A stretch of 64,000 bases of DNA from the NCBI GenBank assembly GCA_958366945.1, contig CATXCY010000011.1, forward strand, positions 1-64,000, written 5' to 3'. Made by a program: the position numbers and the translations under genes. This DNA comes from Bruticola sp004554425. GTDB taxonomy: Bacteria > Vulcanimicrobiota > Xenobia > Xenobiales > Xenobiaceae. The notes beneath the pieces were generated by a model that ran no database searches, was not told the origin of the DNA, and worked only from the letters and a program-made list of their open reading frames with translations. Positions 15,065 through 23,654 of the stretch are shown here, in pieces; position 1 is the first letter of the stretch; every line of letters starts with the position of its first letter.

Positions 15065-16636
15065 ATGTTTGCTAGTATTTATACTGCCGCTTTAATCGGT
15101 GTCAATGCTCATCTAGTTTCTTGTGAAGTTGATATTTCCAAGGGATTGCCGCGCTGTACTGTGGTCGGTTTGCCAGACGCTTCTGTTAATGAAGCCGGCG
15201 AACGTGTTTGGGCTGCATTTAGCAATTCTGGCTATGAAGCGCCGCTGGGGCGTGTACGCATCAATTTAGCGCCCGCTGAATTGCGCAAAGAAGGAGCTCG
15301 CTTCGATTTAGCTATGGCTTTAGCTGTTTTGGCCGCCGATGACTCCTGTTCAGAAATAACGCCACCTATGTTGCAAAATTGGCTAGTTTTAGGAGAATTG
15401 GCTATGGATGGCAATGTCCGTCCTGTACGTGGCGTCTTGTTGGCTATTTTAATGGCTCAAAAAATGGGCCTAACTAATATATTGGTGCCTTATGCCAATT
15501 TTGCCGAAGCTTCATTAGTAAAAGGCCCAAATTGTTGTGGCGTGTTCAATCTAAAACACGCTATTTCTCTTATCGGCGGCCAACACGAACGGGCAAAAGC
15601 GTTGGAATTAGAGTATTTGCGTCAATTTAATTTGGGTGGCGCTTCGTGGTTAGGCAGCAACGAGAGTTCAACAAGCTTAGCTCCTGTAGCCGAAGACGAT
15701 TTGCAATATGTTTGCGGTCAAGTTGTAGCCAAGCGCGGATTAGAAATATGTGCTGCTGGCGGCCATCATGTGCTTATGTTGGGGCCGCCAGGATCGGGCA
15801 AAACCATGCTGGCTCGCTGCCTTCCTTCAATTATGCCGCGCCTAAGCTGTCAGGAAGCTCTGGAAGTAACTTCTATTCACAGCGCCGCCAACTATTGCCC
15901 GCAACGTCTAATCGACGAAGCGCCTTTCCGTATGCCTTCTTCCAATATTTCGGCTGCTGGTCTTTTAGGTAGCAATCGCCCAGGAGAAATTACTTTGGCT
16001 CACAGAGGAGTTCTCTTTATGGATGAATTTCCCGAATTTCGTCGCGATTGCTTAGAAGCGTTGCGCCGCCCATTAGAAGAAGGCCAAGTAGAAATAGCTC
16101 GCGCCAAAATTCATGCTCAATACCCTTGCCGCTTCACCTTAGTAGCGGCCATGAATCCTTGCCCTTGCGGATATTGGGGCGATAGCGAAAGGGGCTGCGT
16201 TTGCTTACCTTCCAAAAGGCGGCGCTACTTAACACGTTTATCAGGGCCGCTTTTAGATCGTATCGATTTGCAATTGCAAGTCTCCCGCACCAAAGCATCC
16301 GAGCTTTTAGAAACAAAATTGGCTGAAAGTTCGGATACAGTGCGTCAAAGAGTAGAAATGGCTTTAGGTATACAGCGCGAGCGCGGCTGTCGTAACGGCT
16401 TTATGAATACGGCCCAAACGCGTCGTTTTTGTCTTTTAGATAGAGAAAGTAAAAAATTTTTAGCTGAAGCTATTAGGTTTAACAATTTATCTGGACGAGT
16501 TAAAGACCGCCTGTGCCGTACTGCCAGAACTATTGCCGATTTGGAAGGGCGAGAGCGCATTAGTCTAAGCGATCTTTGTGAAGCAATGGAATACAGAGCC
16601 TTCGATCGTTTTGCCTCTTCACTTGATCTATGCTAA
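15065..16636 (+). CDS. comM: YifB/ComM family Mg-chelatase-like AAA+ ATPase
   Basis: AAA+ helicase-like protein that promotes branch migration during natural transformation in studied bacteria. N-terminal ChlI-fold domain (GLPDASVNEAGERVWAA, about 36-52), Walker A GPPGSGKT (about 240-247), Walker B VLFMDEFPEF (about 317-326), the family signature MNPCPCGYWGD (about 362-372) with a Cys-rich zinc-like loop, and the C-terminal Mg_chelatase_C region. The 523-residue length is typical. A strong AAGGGGGG ribosome site precedes ATG. The window has pilin-like genes too, so a DNA-uptake role is plausible. Confidence 0.92.
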   Translation: MFASIYTAALIGVNAHLVSCEVDISKGLPRCTVVGLPDASVNEAGERVWAAFSNSGYEAPLGRVRINLAPAELRKEGARFDLAMALAVLAADDSCSEITPPMLQNWLVLGELAMDGNVRPVRGVLLAILMAQKMGLTNILVPYANFAEASLVKGPNCCGVFNLKHAISLIGGQHERAKALELEYLRQFNLGGASWLGSNESSTSLAPVAEDDLQYVCGQVVAKRGLEICAAGGHHVLMLGPPGSGKTMLARCLPSIMPRLSCQEALEVTSIHSAANYCPQRLIDEAPFRMPSSNISAAGLLGSNRPGEITLAHRGVLFMDEFPEFRRDCLEALRRPLEEGQVEIARAKIHAQYPCRFTLVAAMNPCPCGYWGDSERGCVCLPSKRRRYLTRLSGPLLDRIDLQLQVSRTKASELLETKLAESSDTVRQRVEMALGIQRERGCRNGFMNTAQTRRFCLLDRESKKFLAEAIRFNNLSGRVKDRLCRTARTIADLEGRERISLSDLCEAMEYRAFDRFASSLDLC

Positions 16637-16688
16637 ATTGTGATACAATCAAAGCGTAACGCTTAGGAAAGTGAGAAGTGAATTTTTT

Positions 16689-17075
16689 ATGATGAACCTT
16701 TTGAATGGTCTTATGGGCAATGCTTCCAAAGTTAATGCCGACGACATTACCAAACAATATTCTAAAATTTTTGCCCCTGGTGAAAAGGTAGAACATGTTT
16801 ATAAACAGATCCGCGATCTGATTATTTTTACTGATCGTCGCTTTATTTTTGTTGATATTCAAGGAATTACCGGAAAGAAGGTATCCTTTCATTCTATTCC
16901 TTATCGCAATATTAGCCACTTTTGTGTAGAAACGGCTGGCTTGGTAGATTTAGACGCGGAATTAAAAATATGGGTTGTCGGCAATTGTACACCAGTAGTC
17001 GAACTTAAATTCAGCGCTGATTTGGACGTTAACGAAATTCAAAGGGTTTTAGCTGATTACGTTTTGGCCATTTAA
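16689..17075 (+). CDS. Bacterial PH-domain protein
   Basis: Small cytoplasmic protein of the bPH family (about 125 residues). Recognisable parts are the NLLNGLMGNAS N-terminus, RDLIIFTDRRFIFVDIQG, ITGKKVSFHSIPYRNISHF and LDAELKIWVVG. Function in bacteria is unknown; oligomeric ring formation is known for the fold. Start choice: ATG 16689 or 16692 fit the family N-terminus; a GTG at 16671 in the same frame would add six atypical residues and would use the AGGAAA immediately upstream. Confidence 0.85.
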   Translation: MMNLLNGLMGNASKVNADDITKQYSKIFAPGEKVEHVYKQIRDLIIFTDRRFIFVDIQGITGKKVSFHSIPYRNISHFCVETAGLVDLDAELKIWVVGNCTPVVELKFSADLDVNEIQRVLADYVLAI

Positions 17076-17174
17076 TTTAACTGCGCAACCAAGTTGCGAA
17101 ATGGGCGTGAACGCACGGCACTATGGCGAGTATGTTTTTATTGCCAAGACGTTTGTGCTAAAATGTGGCCTGTT

Positions 17175-17218
17175 CTTAGCGCGGCTGCTGGCTATGCTCG
17201 GCATATCAGCAGCTTAAG
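17175..17218 (+). promoter_or_regulatory. Leader hairpin upstream of the cysteine desulfurase
   Basis: Stem GCTGCTG (17184-17190) / CAGCAGC (17207-17213), with an inner ATGC / GCAT stem and outer CTTA / TAAG. It lies 46 nt before the ATG in a 188-bp intergenic region. Possible regulatory structure or terminator of the PH gene; no T-run directly follows. Confidence 0.4.
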
Positions 17219-17263
17219 CGTTATTTTTAGTTTTAACTTTTTGCCAAAAGTTGGTTTTTTTTA

Positions 17264-18445
17264 ATGATTTATTTAGATAATGCCGCTACCACTCCGGTTT
17301 TACCTGAAGTGGTTGAGGCCATGCTGCCGTATTTTACAAAGTTTTATGGCAATCCCTCAAATATTTACGGACTTTCTTTAGCTTCTCGCCGTGCTCTAGA
17401 TGCCGCTAGAGCCACTGTTGCAAAATGCATTGGTGCCAAGCTTCCGGCCGAGATCTTCTTTACCGGTTGTGGTACCGAGTCCGACAATTTGGCTGTTATA
17501 GGTTTAGCTAGAGCTAGACGTGAATTGGGCAACCATATTATTACTTCCACAGTGGAGCACCATGCTGTGTTGCATGCTTGCGATCAGCTAAAAAAAGAAG
17601 GTTTCGAAATTACTCGTATTCCTGTCGATTCTCAGGGTATGGTTAGTGTCGAAAAGGTGGCCGCCGCTTTAACTGATAAGACTGTGGTTGTCTCTATTAT
17701 GCTGGCCAACAATGAAGTAGGCACTTTACAGCCTATAGCCGAAATTGCCAAGCTTTTAGCCAATCATCAAGCTTATTTGCATACTGATGCTGTACAGGCA
17801 ACTGGTTCTATTCCTATTAATGTTGTGGAATTAGGGGTAGACGCTTTAAGCATGTCTGCTCATAAATTCCATGGCCCCAAAGGAGTAGGCGCTTTGTACT
17901 TGCGCACCGGAGTGCGTCCTTTAAGTGTCAACTATGGCGGCGGCCAAGAGCGCGGTTTGCGTTCAGGTACAGAAAATGTCCCTGGCATTATCGGTTTAGC
18001 TAAGGCCCTAGATATAGCTGTAAGCACTATGGAAGAGCGTTCTAAAGAGCTTAAGGCCAAGAGGGACTATTTAATCGAGAAAATTTTAACTTCAGTAAGA
18101 GGTGCCGAACTTACCGGCCATCCCACTTTGCGTTTGCCTGGCAATGCCAGTTTTGTTTTCCCTGGTGTAGAGGGAGAATCTTTAATTATGCAATTGGATC
18201 GCAAAGGTGTATGCGCTTCTTCCGGTTCGGCTTGTGCTTCTTCGGCTTTGGGCATCTCTCATGTGCTAGAAGCTATGGGCTATCACTCTCCCTTAGGTAG
18301 AGGCAGTTTACGTTTGACTTTAGATGCTTCCGTCACTTATGAAGAGCTGGACGAGGCTATTGCCGTTATTGTTAAAGCGGCTCAGAAGTTGCAAGCTATG
18401 GCCCCTAAGTCTTGTTTTACCAAAGCGCACTCTTGCAGTAGGTAG
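17264..18445 (+). CDS. Cysteine desulfurase, NifS/IscS class I
   Basis: PLP enzyme that takes sulfur from cysteine for Fe-S cluster assembly. The PLP lysine is Lys201 in SAHKFHGPKG; the persulfide cysteine is Cys324 in SSGSACASS, on the flexible loop typical of group I enzymes. DNAATTP at 5-11 and the EHHAV motif binding the cofactor are present; 393 residues is normal. The C-terminal tail has two extra cysteines (KSCFTKAHSCSR). The scaffold gene follows 6 bp downstream, forming an assembly operon, but no IscR or IscA is seen. Confidence 0.93.
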   Translation: MIYLDNAATTPVLPEVVEAMLPYFTKFYGNPSNIYGLSLASRRALDAARATVAKCIGAKLPAEIFFTGCGTESDNLAVIGLARARRELGNHIITSTVEHHAVLHACDQLKKEGFEITRIPVDSQGMVSVEKVAAALTDKTVVVSIMLANNEVGTLQPIAEIAKLLANHQAYLHTDAVQATGSIPINVVELGVDALSMSAHKFHGPKGVGALYLRTGVRPLSVNYGGGQERGLRSGTENVPGIIGLAKALDIAVSTMEERSKELKAKRDYLIEKILTSVRGAELTGHPTLRLPGNASFVFPGVEGESLIMQLDRKGVCASSGSACASSALGISHVLEAMGYHSPLGRGSLRLTLDASVTYEELDEAIAVIVKAAQKLQAMAPKSCFTKAHSCSR

Positions 18446-18451
18446 GAAGAT

Positions 18452-18850
18452 ATGGAATATTCAGATTCTGCTTTACAACATGGAGAAAATCCCGTTCACG
18501 TTGGTGAATTGGAAGAATCTCAAGGCCACGCTTTCTCCGAAAATCCTATTTGTGGCGATACGGTTGAGTTTTGGGTCAATCTTGATGCTCAAGGAAAGCG
18601 TGTAGAAGAAGTTGTATTTAAAGCTTTCGGGTGCTTGGCTGCTACGGCTGCTTCCGATGCCTTGTGTGATTTGGTAAAGGGCAAAACTATAGAAGAGGCT
18701 GCTTCTATTGAAGAAGAGCAAATTGTGAGTGCCTTGGGTGGTTTGCCTGCAGCGAAATATCACGGAGCTTCTCTGGCTCGCGAAGCTTTCTTGGAAGCTT
18801 TGCACCAGGCAGAAGAAGTTGCTGCTTTAGAACGGGAGATAAAGTCTTAA
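18452..18850 (+). CDS. IscU/NifU-N Fe-S scaffold lacking the third cysteine
   Basis: 132-residue scaffold on which the neighbouring desulfurase would build clusters. Conserved Cys34-Gly-Asp36 (NPICGD) and Cys61 (FGCLAATAASD) are intact, but the third ligand, normally in a H-C-S motif, reads KYHGASLA: His104 is kept and Cys is replaced by Gly105 (codon GGA). An additional Cys72 (ALCDLV) lies outside the usual positions. The N-terminus is longer than standard and His/Glu-rich. The ribosome site GGTAGGAAG overlaps the desulfurase stop codon. Either the protein uses another ligand or it is a modified scaffold or carrier. Confidence 0.88.
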   Translation: MEYSDSALQHGENPVHVGELEESQGHAFSENPICGDTVEFWVNLDAQGKRVEEVVFKAFGCLAATAASDALCDLVKGKTIEEAASIEEEQIVSALGGLPAAKYHGASLAREAFLEALHQAEEVAALEREIKS

Positions 18851-19009
18851 CTTAATAAGTTTGTGTTAAATTGGCTGTGGGGGTGCTTTTTTTCTTGCTG
18901 GTAGTTGTTAAGCTAGCTTGAAGCAGGGGAAAGGTAACTCGCGGAGGAACTTCGGAGCCAATTTTGATGCTTACAGCGGTAAGCATAGTTAAAGGAACTG
19001 AGTTTTTTT

Positions 19010-19303
19010 TTGACATATTCTTATTACAATCGAAGAAATGAAGGTTATCACAGACAGCCTATGGCTCGTCGCTGTGCTATTGAGCCGGCACGTCGCTATT
19101 GTTACATTCTGAATAAAGAAATTACTGTTTGTATAAATTATCCCGATTATATCGATTCTAGACGCAAAGGCCCCGAAGGCGAAATATATTGCGAAAACAT
19201 TATCGAGTGCTATCGCAAAGGCATAAAATGTCGCCATAGTGGTATCTCACAACTTTATCCCGATCCTTTTGTTCCCCAGAATCCTTCTGCGGCAAACGAA
19301 TAA
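19010..19303 (+). CDS. Small Cys-containing basic protein, unknown function
   Basis: 97-residue protein with a Tyr/Arg-rich N-terminus, six cysteines (including REC-type spacing IYCENIIECYRKGIKC) and a C-terminal KCRHSGISQLYPDPFVPQ. I have an impression that the SGIS-LYPDPF ending is a recurring family motif, but I cannot name the family. The six Cys could bind a metal. Start is TTG 19010 with AAAGGA upstream; the next in-frame Met (residue 18) is an alternative. A good bidirectional terminator follows. Downstream of the Fe-S pair by 159 bp, so a link is possible but unproven. Confidence 0.65.
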   Translation: MTYSYYNRRNEGYHRQPMARRCAIEPARRYCYILNKEITVCINYPDYIDSRRKGPEGEIYCENIIECYRKGIKCRHSGISQLYPDPFVPQNPSAANE

Positions 19304-19334
19304 TGGCCAACTGATTGCTTTATAGCTAAACATA

Positions 19335-19378
19335 AAAATAGCGGCTCCTCGCAAAATTGTAAGGATGACCGCTATTTT
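19335..19378. terminator. Bidirectional terminator
   Basis: Stem AAAATAGCGG (19335-19344) / CCGCTATTTT (19369-19378) between two convergent genes, with T-runs in both directions. Confidence 0.8.
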
Positions 19379-19406
19379 CTTTTAAACTAGAGACAGTCTC
19401 TATCCA

Positions 19407-20867
19407 CTAGAAGTGGACGTTCTTTTCCTTGAAACTGGTCTCTTTGGCCCTAGTCATAGTTTGTGAATAGGTTGGTTCTTTATCTTTATTGTGGCTACTT
19501 CTATTTTTAGCCCTAGTCCAGTTACGTCCGTCTCTTCCTGTAGTAGGAATAAGTACTTCTTCCACTACTGAGACTTTGAAGTCTATGCTTAAGTCCAATA
19601 AACAAGCATATTGGTGACCGTCAACACGTTTAGAAATATTTACTTGTTGGCCTGGCTCTAAAGGGTTGATAAGATAGCTCTCGACAACATCCCACTGAGC
19701 ATTCTTCTTATGGCTTTTAACCATGAATTTTACCATAAAGGGTTTTTGTACAGCCAATTCTCCTGTATTACGAATAGTAGCTTTTATTTCGTAAGCTGTA
19801 GCGTAAAACGACATTTGGCGCAATACGTCAAATTCGACTACCTCCGGTTTCGCGGGCTCTGGTTGCTTCTCTTTGGGATTGGCTGTGGTGGGATAATTGT
19901 AGGCGGTACGTCCACTGGGGACGGTAGAGTAACTGATTGTGGCCGGTTGCTCTGGTTGGTTAGTTGAAGGATGGTTTATATTAAAGTCGGCAGCGCTCAC
20001 ACCGGCAGACATACCTGATATACTGGACATTTGGCTCAACCCTGAAGGGTAGCGAATACTTGGAGAATTGGCCATAGAGGCTACATCGTTGACGCTGCGC
20101 GGAGATTCTGTAGTAACTTGACGGTTGCCAACATTGGTTACGGAAACAATTGGGCGTTCATAAGGCGAACTTTTAGCATTTTTAGTAGTTAAACCACCCA
20201 TACCAGCTTCAGGAAAAGCCGGATTTTCCATAGCATCTGGCATAGAAACAGAAGTACTATAGCTACCGTTGGCATTAGGCATCGCTTCTAAAGGAGGCAT
20301 GCCAAAAATATTACCGCCACTTTGGATACTGGCTAAATAGGCATTTTTGGCACTAACGCGTCCATTTAAAGTCGGCAGAGGAGCGGTGGCCAGTTGGTCG
20401 CTTTGGCTAGCGGTATTGCTGCTAAAATTGGCTGTTTGTACGGCAATTTGCTGTCCTTTTTGAGTGACAGAGGCTTTTATTACTTTGCACAAATCGTTCA
20501 ACTGGACGACCAAGTCGTTTTCGTATAATCCTGCTGGAGCTTCCAATTTGATACTTTGGCCATTATAAATGCAATACGATCGGCCCACTGTAATTGTGAG
20601 CATAGATTCCGACCAAGACGCTTCCAACTTATTGCCGTCAAATTCGACAGAAGCTCCAGTAGCTCTAAGTAAAGGTGTAGCTTTTACTGCTAAATCTTTG
20701 CCTGTAGAACCTATAACGGCAGAGCGTTCTAGAGCTTGGCCATTGACTAAAACGTCTGGATTTATTTGTGTTTGCGGTTGCTGAGCTGAAACATAGCTAC
20801 TGAGCAAACCGAGTAGCAGCGCCAAACATAGCAGCAACCAAGTCGGCCGTCGACGATTGTGTACCAT
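19407..20867 (-). CDS. Exported protein with copper-amine-oxidase-N-like domain
   Basis: Start chosen at ATG 20867 because GAGGAG lies 7 nt upstream and the resulting N-terminus (MVHNRRRPTWLLLCLALLLG, ending VSA) is a signal peptide; a longer frame to 20951 has no such support. The mature protein has a domain resembling Cu_amine_oxidN1 (about 45-140; GLYENDLVVQLNDLCKVI), a Ser/Pro/Asn-rich disordered middle, and a C-terminal beta-rich domain (about 345-445) with ATIRNTGELAV and LEPGQQVNI, like CARDB-type modules. Lys/Arg-rich tail. Likely periplasmic or surface protein; function unknown. 486 residues. Confidence 0.75.
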   Translation of the reverse strand: MVHNRRRPTWLLLCLALLLGLLSSYVSAQQPQTQINPDVLVNGQALERSAVIGSTGKDLAVKATPLLRATGASVEFDGNKLEASWSESMLTITVGRSYCIYNGQSIKLEAPAGLYENDLVVQLNDLCKVIKASVTQKGQQIAVQTANFSSNTASQSDQLATAPLPTLNGRVSAKNAYLASIQSGGNIFGMPPLEAMPNANGSYSTSVSMPDAMENPAFPEAGMGGLTTKNAKSSPYERPIVSVTNVGNRQVTTESPRSVNDVASMANSPSIRYPSGLSQMSSISGMSAGVSAADFNINHPSTNQPEQPATISYSTVPSGRTAYNYPTTANPKEKQPEPAKPEVVEFDVLRQMSFYATAYEIKATIRNTGELAVQKPFMVKFMVKSHKKNAQWDVVESYLINPLEPGQQVNISKRVDGHQYACLLDLSIDFKVSVVEEVLIPTTGRDGRNWTRAKNRSSHNKDKEPTYSQTMTRAKETSFKEKNVHF

Positions 20868-20956
20868 ACAAAAACTCCTCTGTGAGCTTCGTCCGGCTAA
20901 AATTTTCCGTATTTGCGAAGCCATAATTTGTCTTGACAAAAATTTTAGCAAAAAAA

Positions 20957-22099
20957 TTAGCGTTTTTGTAGCCTCGGCGCTGATTGCATATTGCTTAAAG
21001 GAGCGCTCAAGGTTAAATCGGCCAAGGTTATGGCCAACATAGCTTCTACAACCGGCACTGCCCTAATGGCTAGGCAAGGATCATGACGCCCTTTTATTTT
21101 TATTTTGCAAGGTTGGAGGTTGACGTCTAAAGTGTCTTGTTCTAAGCCTATGCTAGGTGTAGGCTTAAAGGCCACTCGACCCCAAATAAGGCCGCCTGTT
21201 GATATGCCACCCCAAATGCCGCCTTGGTGGTTTGTTTTTAAGGTAGCTTGGCCGTTTTCATTTTGTAAGGTATCGTTAGCCGCAGAGCCATTGCTAGAGC
21301 TCAGCCTAAAACCTTGGCCGATTTCTATGCCTTTGACTGCCGGAATAGACATCAGCGCCGAGGCGATATTGGCGTCCAGGCGATCAAACACCGGTTCGCC
21401 AATGGCTGCAGGCAAACCACGTATAGCAAAGACAAGGCGGCCGCCCCAAGAATTGCCTTCTCGCTCAGCTTTTTCCAAAAGTTGCTGTACTTTGTGGCTA
21501 ACTGAAGCTTGGGGAAAGCGAGCCAGGCAAGAATCTATTTCTTGGCGGCTGAGCGTTTGCAAATATTGCTCAAGTTGGCCTTCGTCGTAGTTTAGCTCGC
21601 AAGGGCCAATTTGTTCCAACCAAGCCACAATATTAAATGGCATAAGCTCATTTGATGGCAGCCATTGGCGCAATAATTGTTCAGCCAAAGCCCCGGCCAA
21701 CACCCGGCCGACCGTTTCTCGGCCGCTGGAGCGTCCTCCGCCGCGCCAATCACGAAAGCCATATTTGGTTTGCCAAGTATAATCTCCGTGGGAAGGACGA
21801 TAGACAGAAGCCAAATCCTTATAGTCTCGAGAGTGCTGATCACAATTGCGTACTAGCATGGCTATGGGAGTGCCTAAAGTTTTACCTTCAAAGAGGCCGG
21901 ATAAAACTTCTAAACGATCTTGCTCTTGGCGCGGCGTCGTAAAGCGCTGTCCCGGTCGGCGTCTATCTAAATAGCGTTGAACCTCTTCTAAATCTATATC
22001 TATTTGAGAGGGCATTCCATCTATCACAGCTCCGCAAGCTGGCCCATGTGATTCCCCAAAAGTTGTCACTCTAAATATTTTGCCAAAAATATTGCCCAT
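20957..22099 (-). CDS. aroC: Chorismate synthase
   Basis: Last step of the shikimate pathway, EPSP to chorismate with reduced FMN. All signatures are present: GESHGPACGAVIDGMP near the N-terminus, RPSHGDYTWQTKYGFRDWRG with GGGRSSGRETVGRVLAGA, and the C-terminal GRHDPCLAIRAVPVVEAMLA. Start at ATG 22099 (MGNIFGKIFRVTTFGESHG) matches the family; an upstream in-frame extension of 39 residues is basic and unlike AroC. 380 residues, normal length. No other aro gene is adjacent; the exported protein gene lies 89 bp downstream on the same strand. Confidence 0.95.
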   Translation of the reverse strand: MGNIFGKIFRVTTFGESHGPACGAVIDGMPSQIDIDLEEVQRYLDRRRPGQRFTTPRQEQDRLEVLSGLFEGKTLGTPIAMLVRNCDQHSRDYKDLASVYRPSHGDYTWQTKYGFRDWRGGGRSSGRETVGRVLAGALAEQLLRQWLPSNELMPFNIVAWLEQIGPCELNYDEGQLEQYLQTLSRQEIDSCLARFPQASVSHKVQQLLEKAEREGNSWGGRLVFAIRGLPAAIGEPVFDRLDANIASALMSIPAVKGIEIGQGFRLSSSNGSAANDTLQNENGQATLKTNHQGGIWGGISTGGLIWGRVAFKPTPSIGLEQDTLDVNLQPCKIKIKGRHDPCLAIRAVPVVEAMLAITLADLTLSAPLSNMQSAPRLQKR

Positions 22100-22331
22100 A
22101 TTATATTTTCTCTTTCGCTTTTTGACTGTGCGCTTGCTTTTTTTGTCTGGCACTAAAGGCGGCCTATTTCCACATTGCCCAAAAGGCCACTCTTTTTGGT
22201 ATACTATTAGTTGCAAATCTTTCTCGAATAGTGGGGGCAGGAAGCCTAGCTTTAAGGAGTGAAAAAAAGCTTCGGTTAGGAATATAATTTCTGCAACTGA
22301 GCATTGAAGATTCCGCAGAGGTTGGAAAGTA

Positions 22332-22772
22332 GTGGCTAAACAAAAAGAAAATTTGCCTATAGGCTTTTTGGTTACCGAAATTAGCGAGGATGAGCGCAGA
22401 ATGTGCGCTTTAGAAGTACATTGCGCAACTGAGCTTCAGAAAGCTAGCACAGAGCTAAGAGAGTTGGCTAAAGGAGCGTGTCGATTGGCCTTAGCAGAGC
22501 CGGAAGTGATGTATCTTACCAGAAAGCATGTTCCTTGGGAAGAAGTACGCCGTCATGAACGAGCTGTCACCGCCCAAGTTTCCTCTGAATGTGCCGATTA
22601 TGCCAAAATTGAAGAAAAAGTCATGTCTTTAATGGGTAAGTGGTACGGCAAAATTTGCTTAATGGAACGTGAAATGAAAGATGGCAGTGCCTTTGGATTG
22701 CGTTTAGCTAAGCTTAATAAAGAGCACTCCTGGGATATTTCTTTTGCTAAGTTGGTAATATTGCAAGTATAG
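22332..22772 (+). CDS. Helical cytoplasmic protein, unknown
   Basis: Not recognised. 146 residues, start GTG 22332 with GGAAAG upstream. Charged and helical, with four His/Cys residues scattered and a motif MSLMGKWYGKICLMEREM in the C-terminal half. No signal peptide, no membrane segment. It is divergent from aroC and followed by a separately promoted gene. Confidence 0.6.
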   Translation: MAKQKENLPIGFLVTEISEDERRMCALEVHCATELQKASTELRELAKGACRLALAEPEVMYLTRKHVPWEEVRRHERAVTAQVSSECADYAKIEEKVMSLMGKWYGKICLMEREMKDGSAFGLRLAKLNKEHSWDISFAKLVILQV

Positions 22773-22786
22773 GTGTATATTGCCTG

Positions 22787-22815
22787 TTGTTTGCTGCGTC
22801 TTTATTTGATAAAAT
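22787..22815 (+). promoter_or_regulatory. Candidate promoter of the glycine-zipper gene
   Basis: TTGTTT (22787-22792), 17-bp spacer, TAAAAT (22810-22815), giving a 5' leader of about 170 nt with several small stems (for example CCGAG 22931-22935 with CTCGG) before AGGAGG at 22975-22980. Confidence 0.4.
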
Positions 22816-22992
22816 GAGACTGATACCGTGCGGCACGCAAAGCGCTGGTTATCAGTTGGGCCTGTAATTACATCAAGGAACGGCTGGTAAGTGTTTTGAG
22901 GGCAGCTTCCGCTTATTTGTGGCGGCAGTTCCGAGGGTCGTGCAGTTCTTTCTCGGCGCGGTGTTTGAGTTTTTAGGAGGACGTTTTTTATA

Positions 22993-23589
22993 ATGTCTAT
23001 AAATTCAGTAAATTCTTTTGCCAATACTTACAGTGCATCTGCTCCTGTATACAGCAAAGAAACAACCAACACTGAAACTGCCGCTGTACAGGCAGAGCCG
23101 CAAGAAATGTTTGCTTTGAGTGAGCAGAGTGAAGAGCCCGCTCCTCAGAAGCCCAATTTCGCTACTCGTATTGTTCGCAACGCTGCCGGTGTCGTTACCG
23201 GTGCTATTGGCGCTGCTGCCGGTGCTACCAAAGGTGGTTTGGTAGGTGCTGCTCAGGGCAAAGTCAGTATTTCTCACGACGCCAAAGTCGTTTTACAAGC
23301 TATCGGCGCTTCTGCCGGTTTAGTGGCCGGATTGGCTATTGCCGGTACTGTTGCCGGCCCCATTGCCTTAGTTGGCGGCTTAGTTGCTGGTCCTTTGGTT
23401 GGCTCCATGGCCGGCGGTATGGTCGGTGGTGCTGTTGAAGGTCTCGGCTCTGCCATTGTTGGCGCCGGTCCCGGTGCTGTCAATGGTGCCAAGAAGGGCT
23501 TTGATATCGGTCGTACCGTAGTGGACAAAATCGTAGCTAAAGAGACTCCCGCCGAGCAAGCTCCTGCTTCTGAAGAAAAAGTCGGCTAG
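22993..23589 (+). CDS. Glycine-zipper hydrophobic protein
   Basis: 198 residues: a Ser/Thr/Glu-rich disordered N-terminus (1-55), then a long Gly/Ala-rich hydrophobic region (about 60-165) with GxxxG and GxxxGxxxG zippers (GAIGAAAGATKGGLVGAAQG, GGLVAGPLVGSMAGGMVGG), and a charged C-tail. No signal peptide. Such regions insert into membranes or oligomerise, as in glycine-zipper and pore-forming or secreted effector proteins. Codon use is more GCC/GGT-rich than neighbours and the ribosome site is strong, suggesting high expression. Role unknown. Confidence 0.75.
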   Translation: MSINSVNSFANTYSASAPVYSKETTNTETAAVQAEPQEMFALSEQSEEPAPQKPNFATRIVRNAAGVVTGAIGAAAGATKGGLVGAAQGKVSISHDAKVVLQAIGASAGLVAGLAIAGTVAGPIALVGGLVAGPLVGSMAGGMVGGAVEGLGSAIVGAGPGAVNGAKKGFDIGRTVVDKIVAKETPAEQAPASEEKVG

Positions 23590-23617
23590 TTTCTATCGTA
23601 TATACTAATTATGCCAG

Positions 23618-23654
23618 AGTAGGCTCTGCCTCTGCTAAGGAGACTGAGCCTACT
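23618..23654. terminator. Terminator shared by convergent genes
   Basis: Stem AGTAGGCTC (23618-23626) / GAGCCTACT (23646-23654). It includes the stop codon of the minus-strand gene ending at 23650. Confidence 0.65.

Noticed and set aside
22116..22216. Long N-terminal extension of chorismate synthase
   Set aside because: It is a Lys/Arg-rich translated leader; the family N-terminus begins at MGNIFGK.
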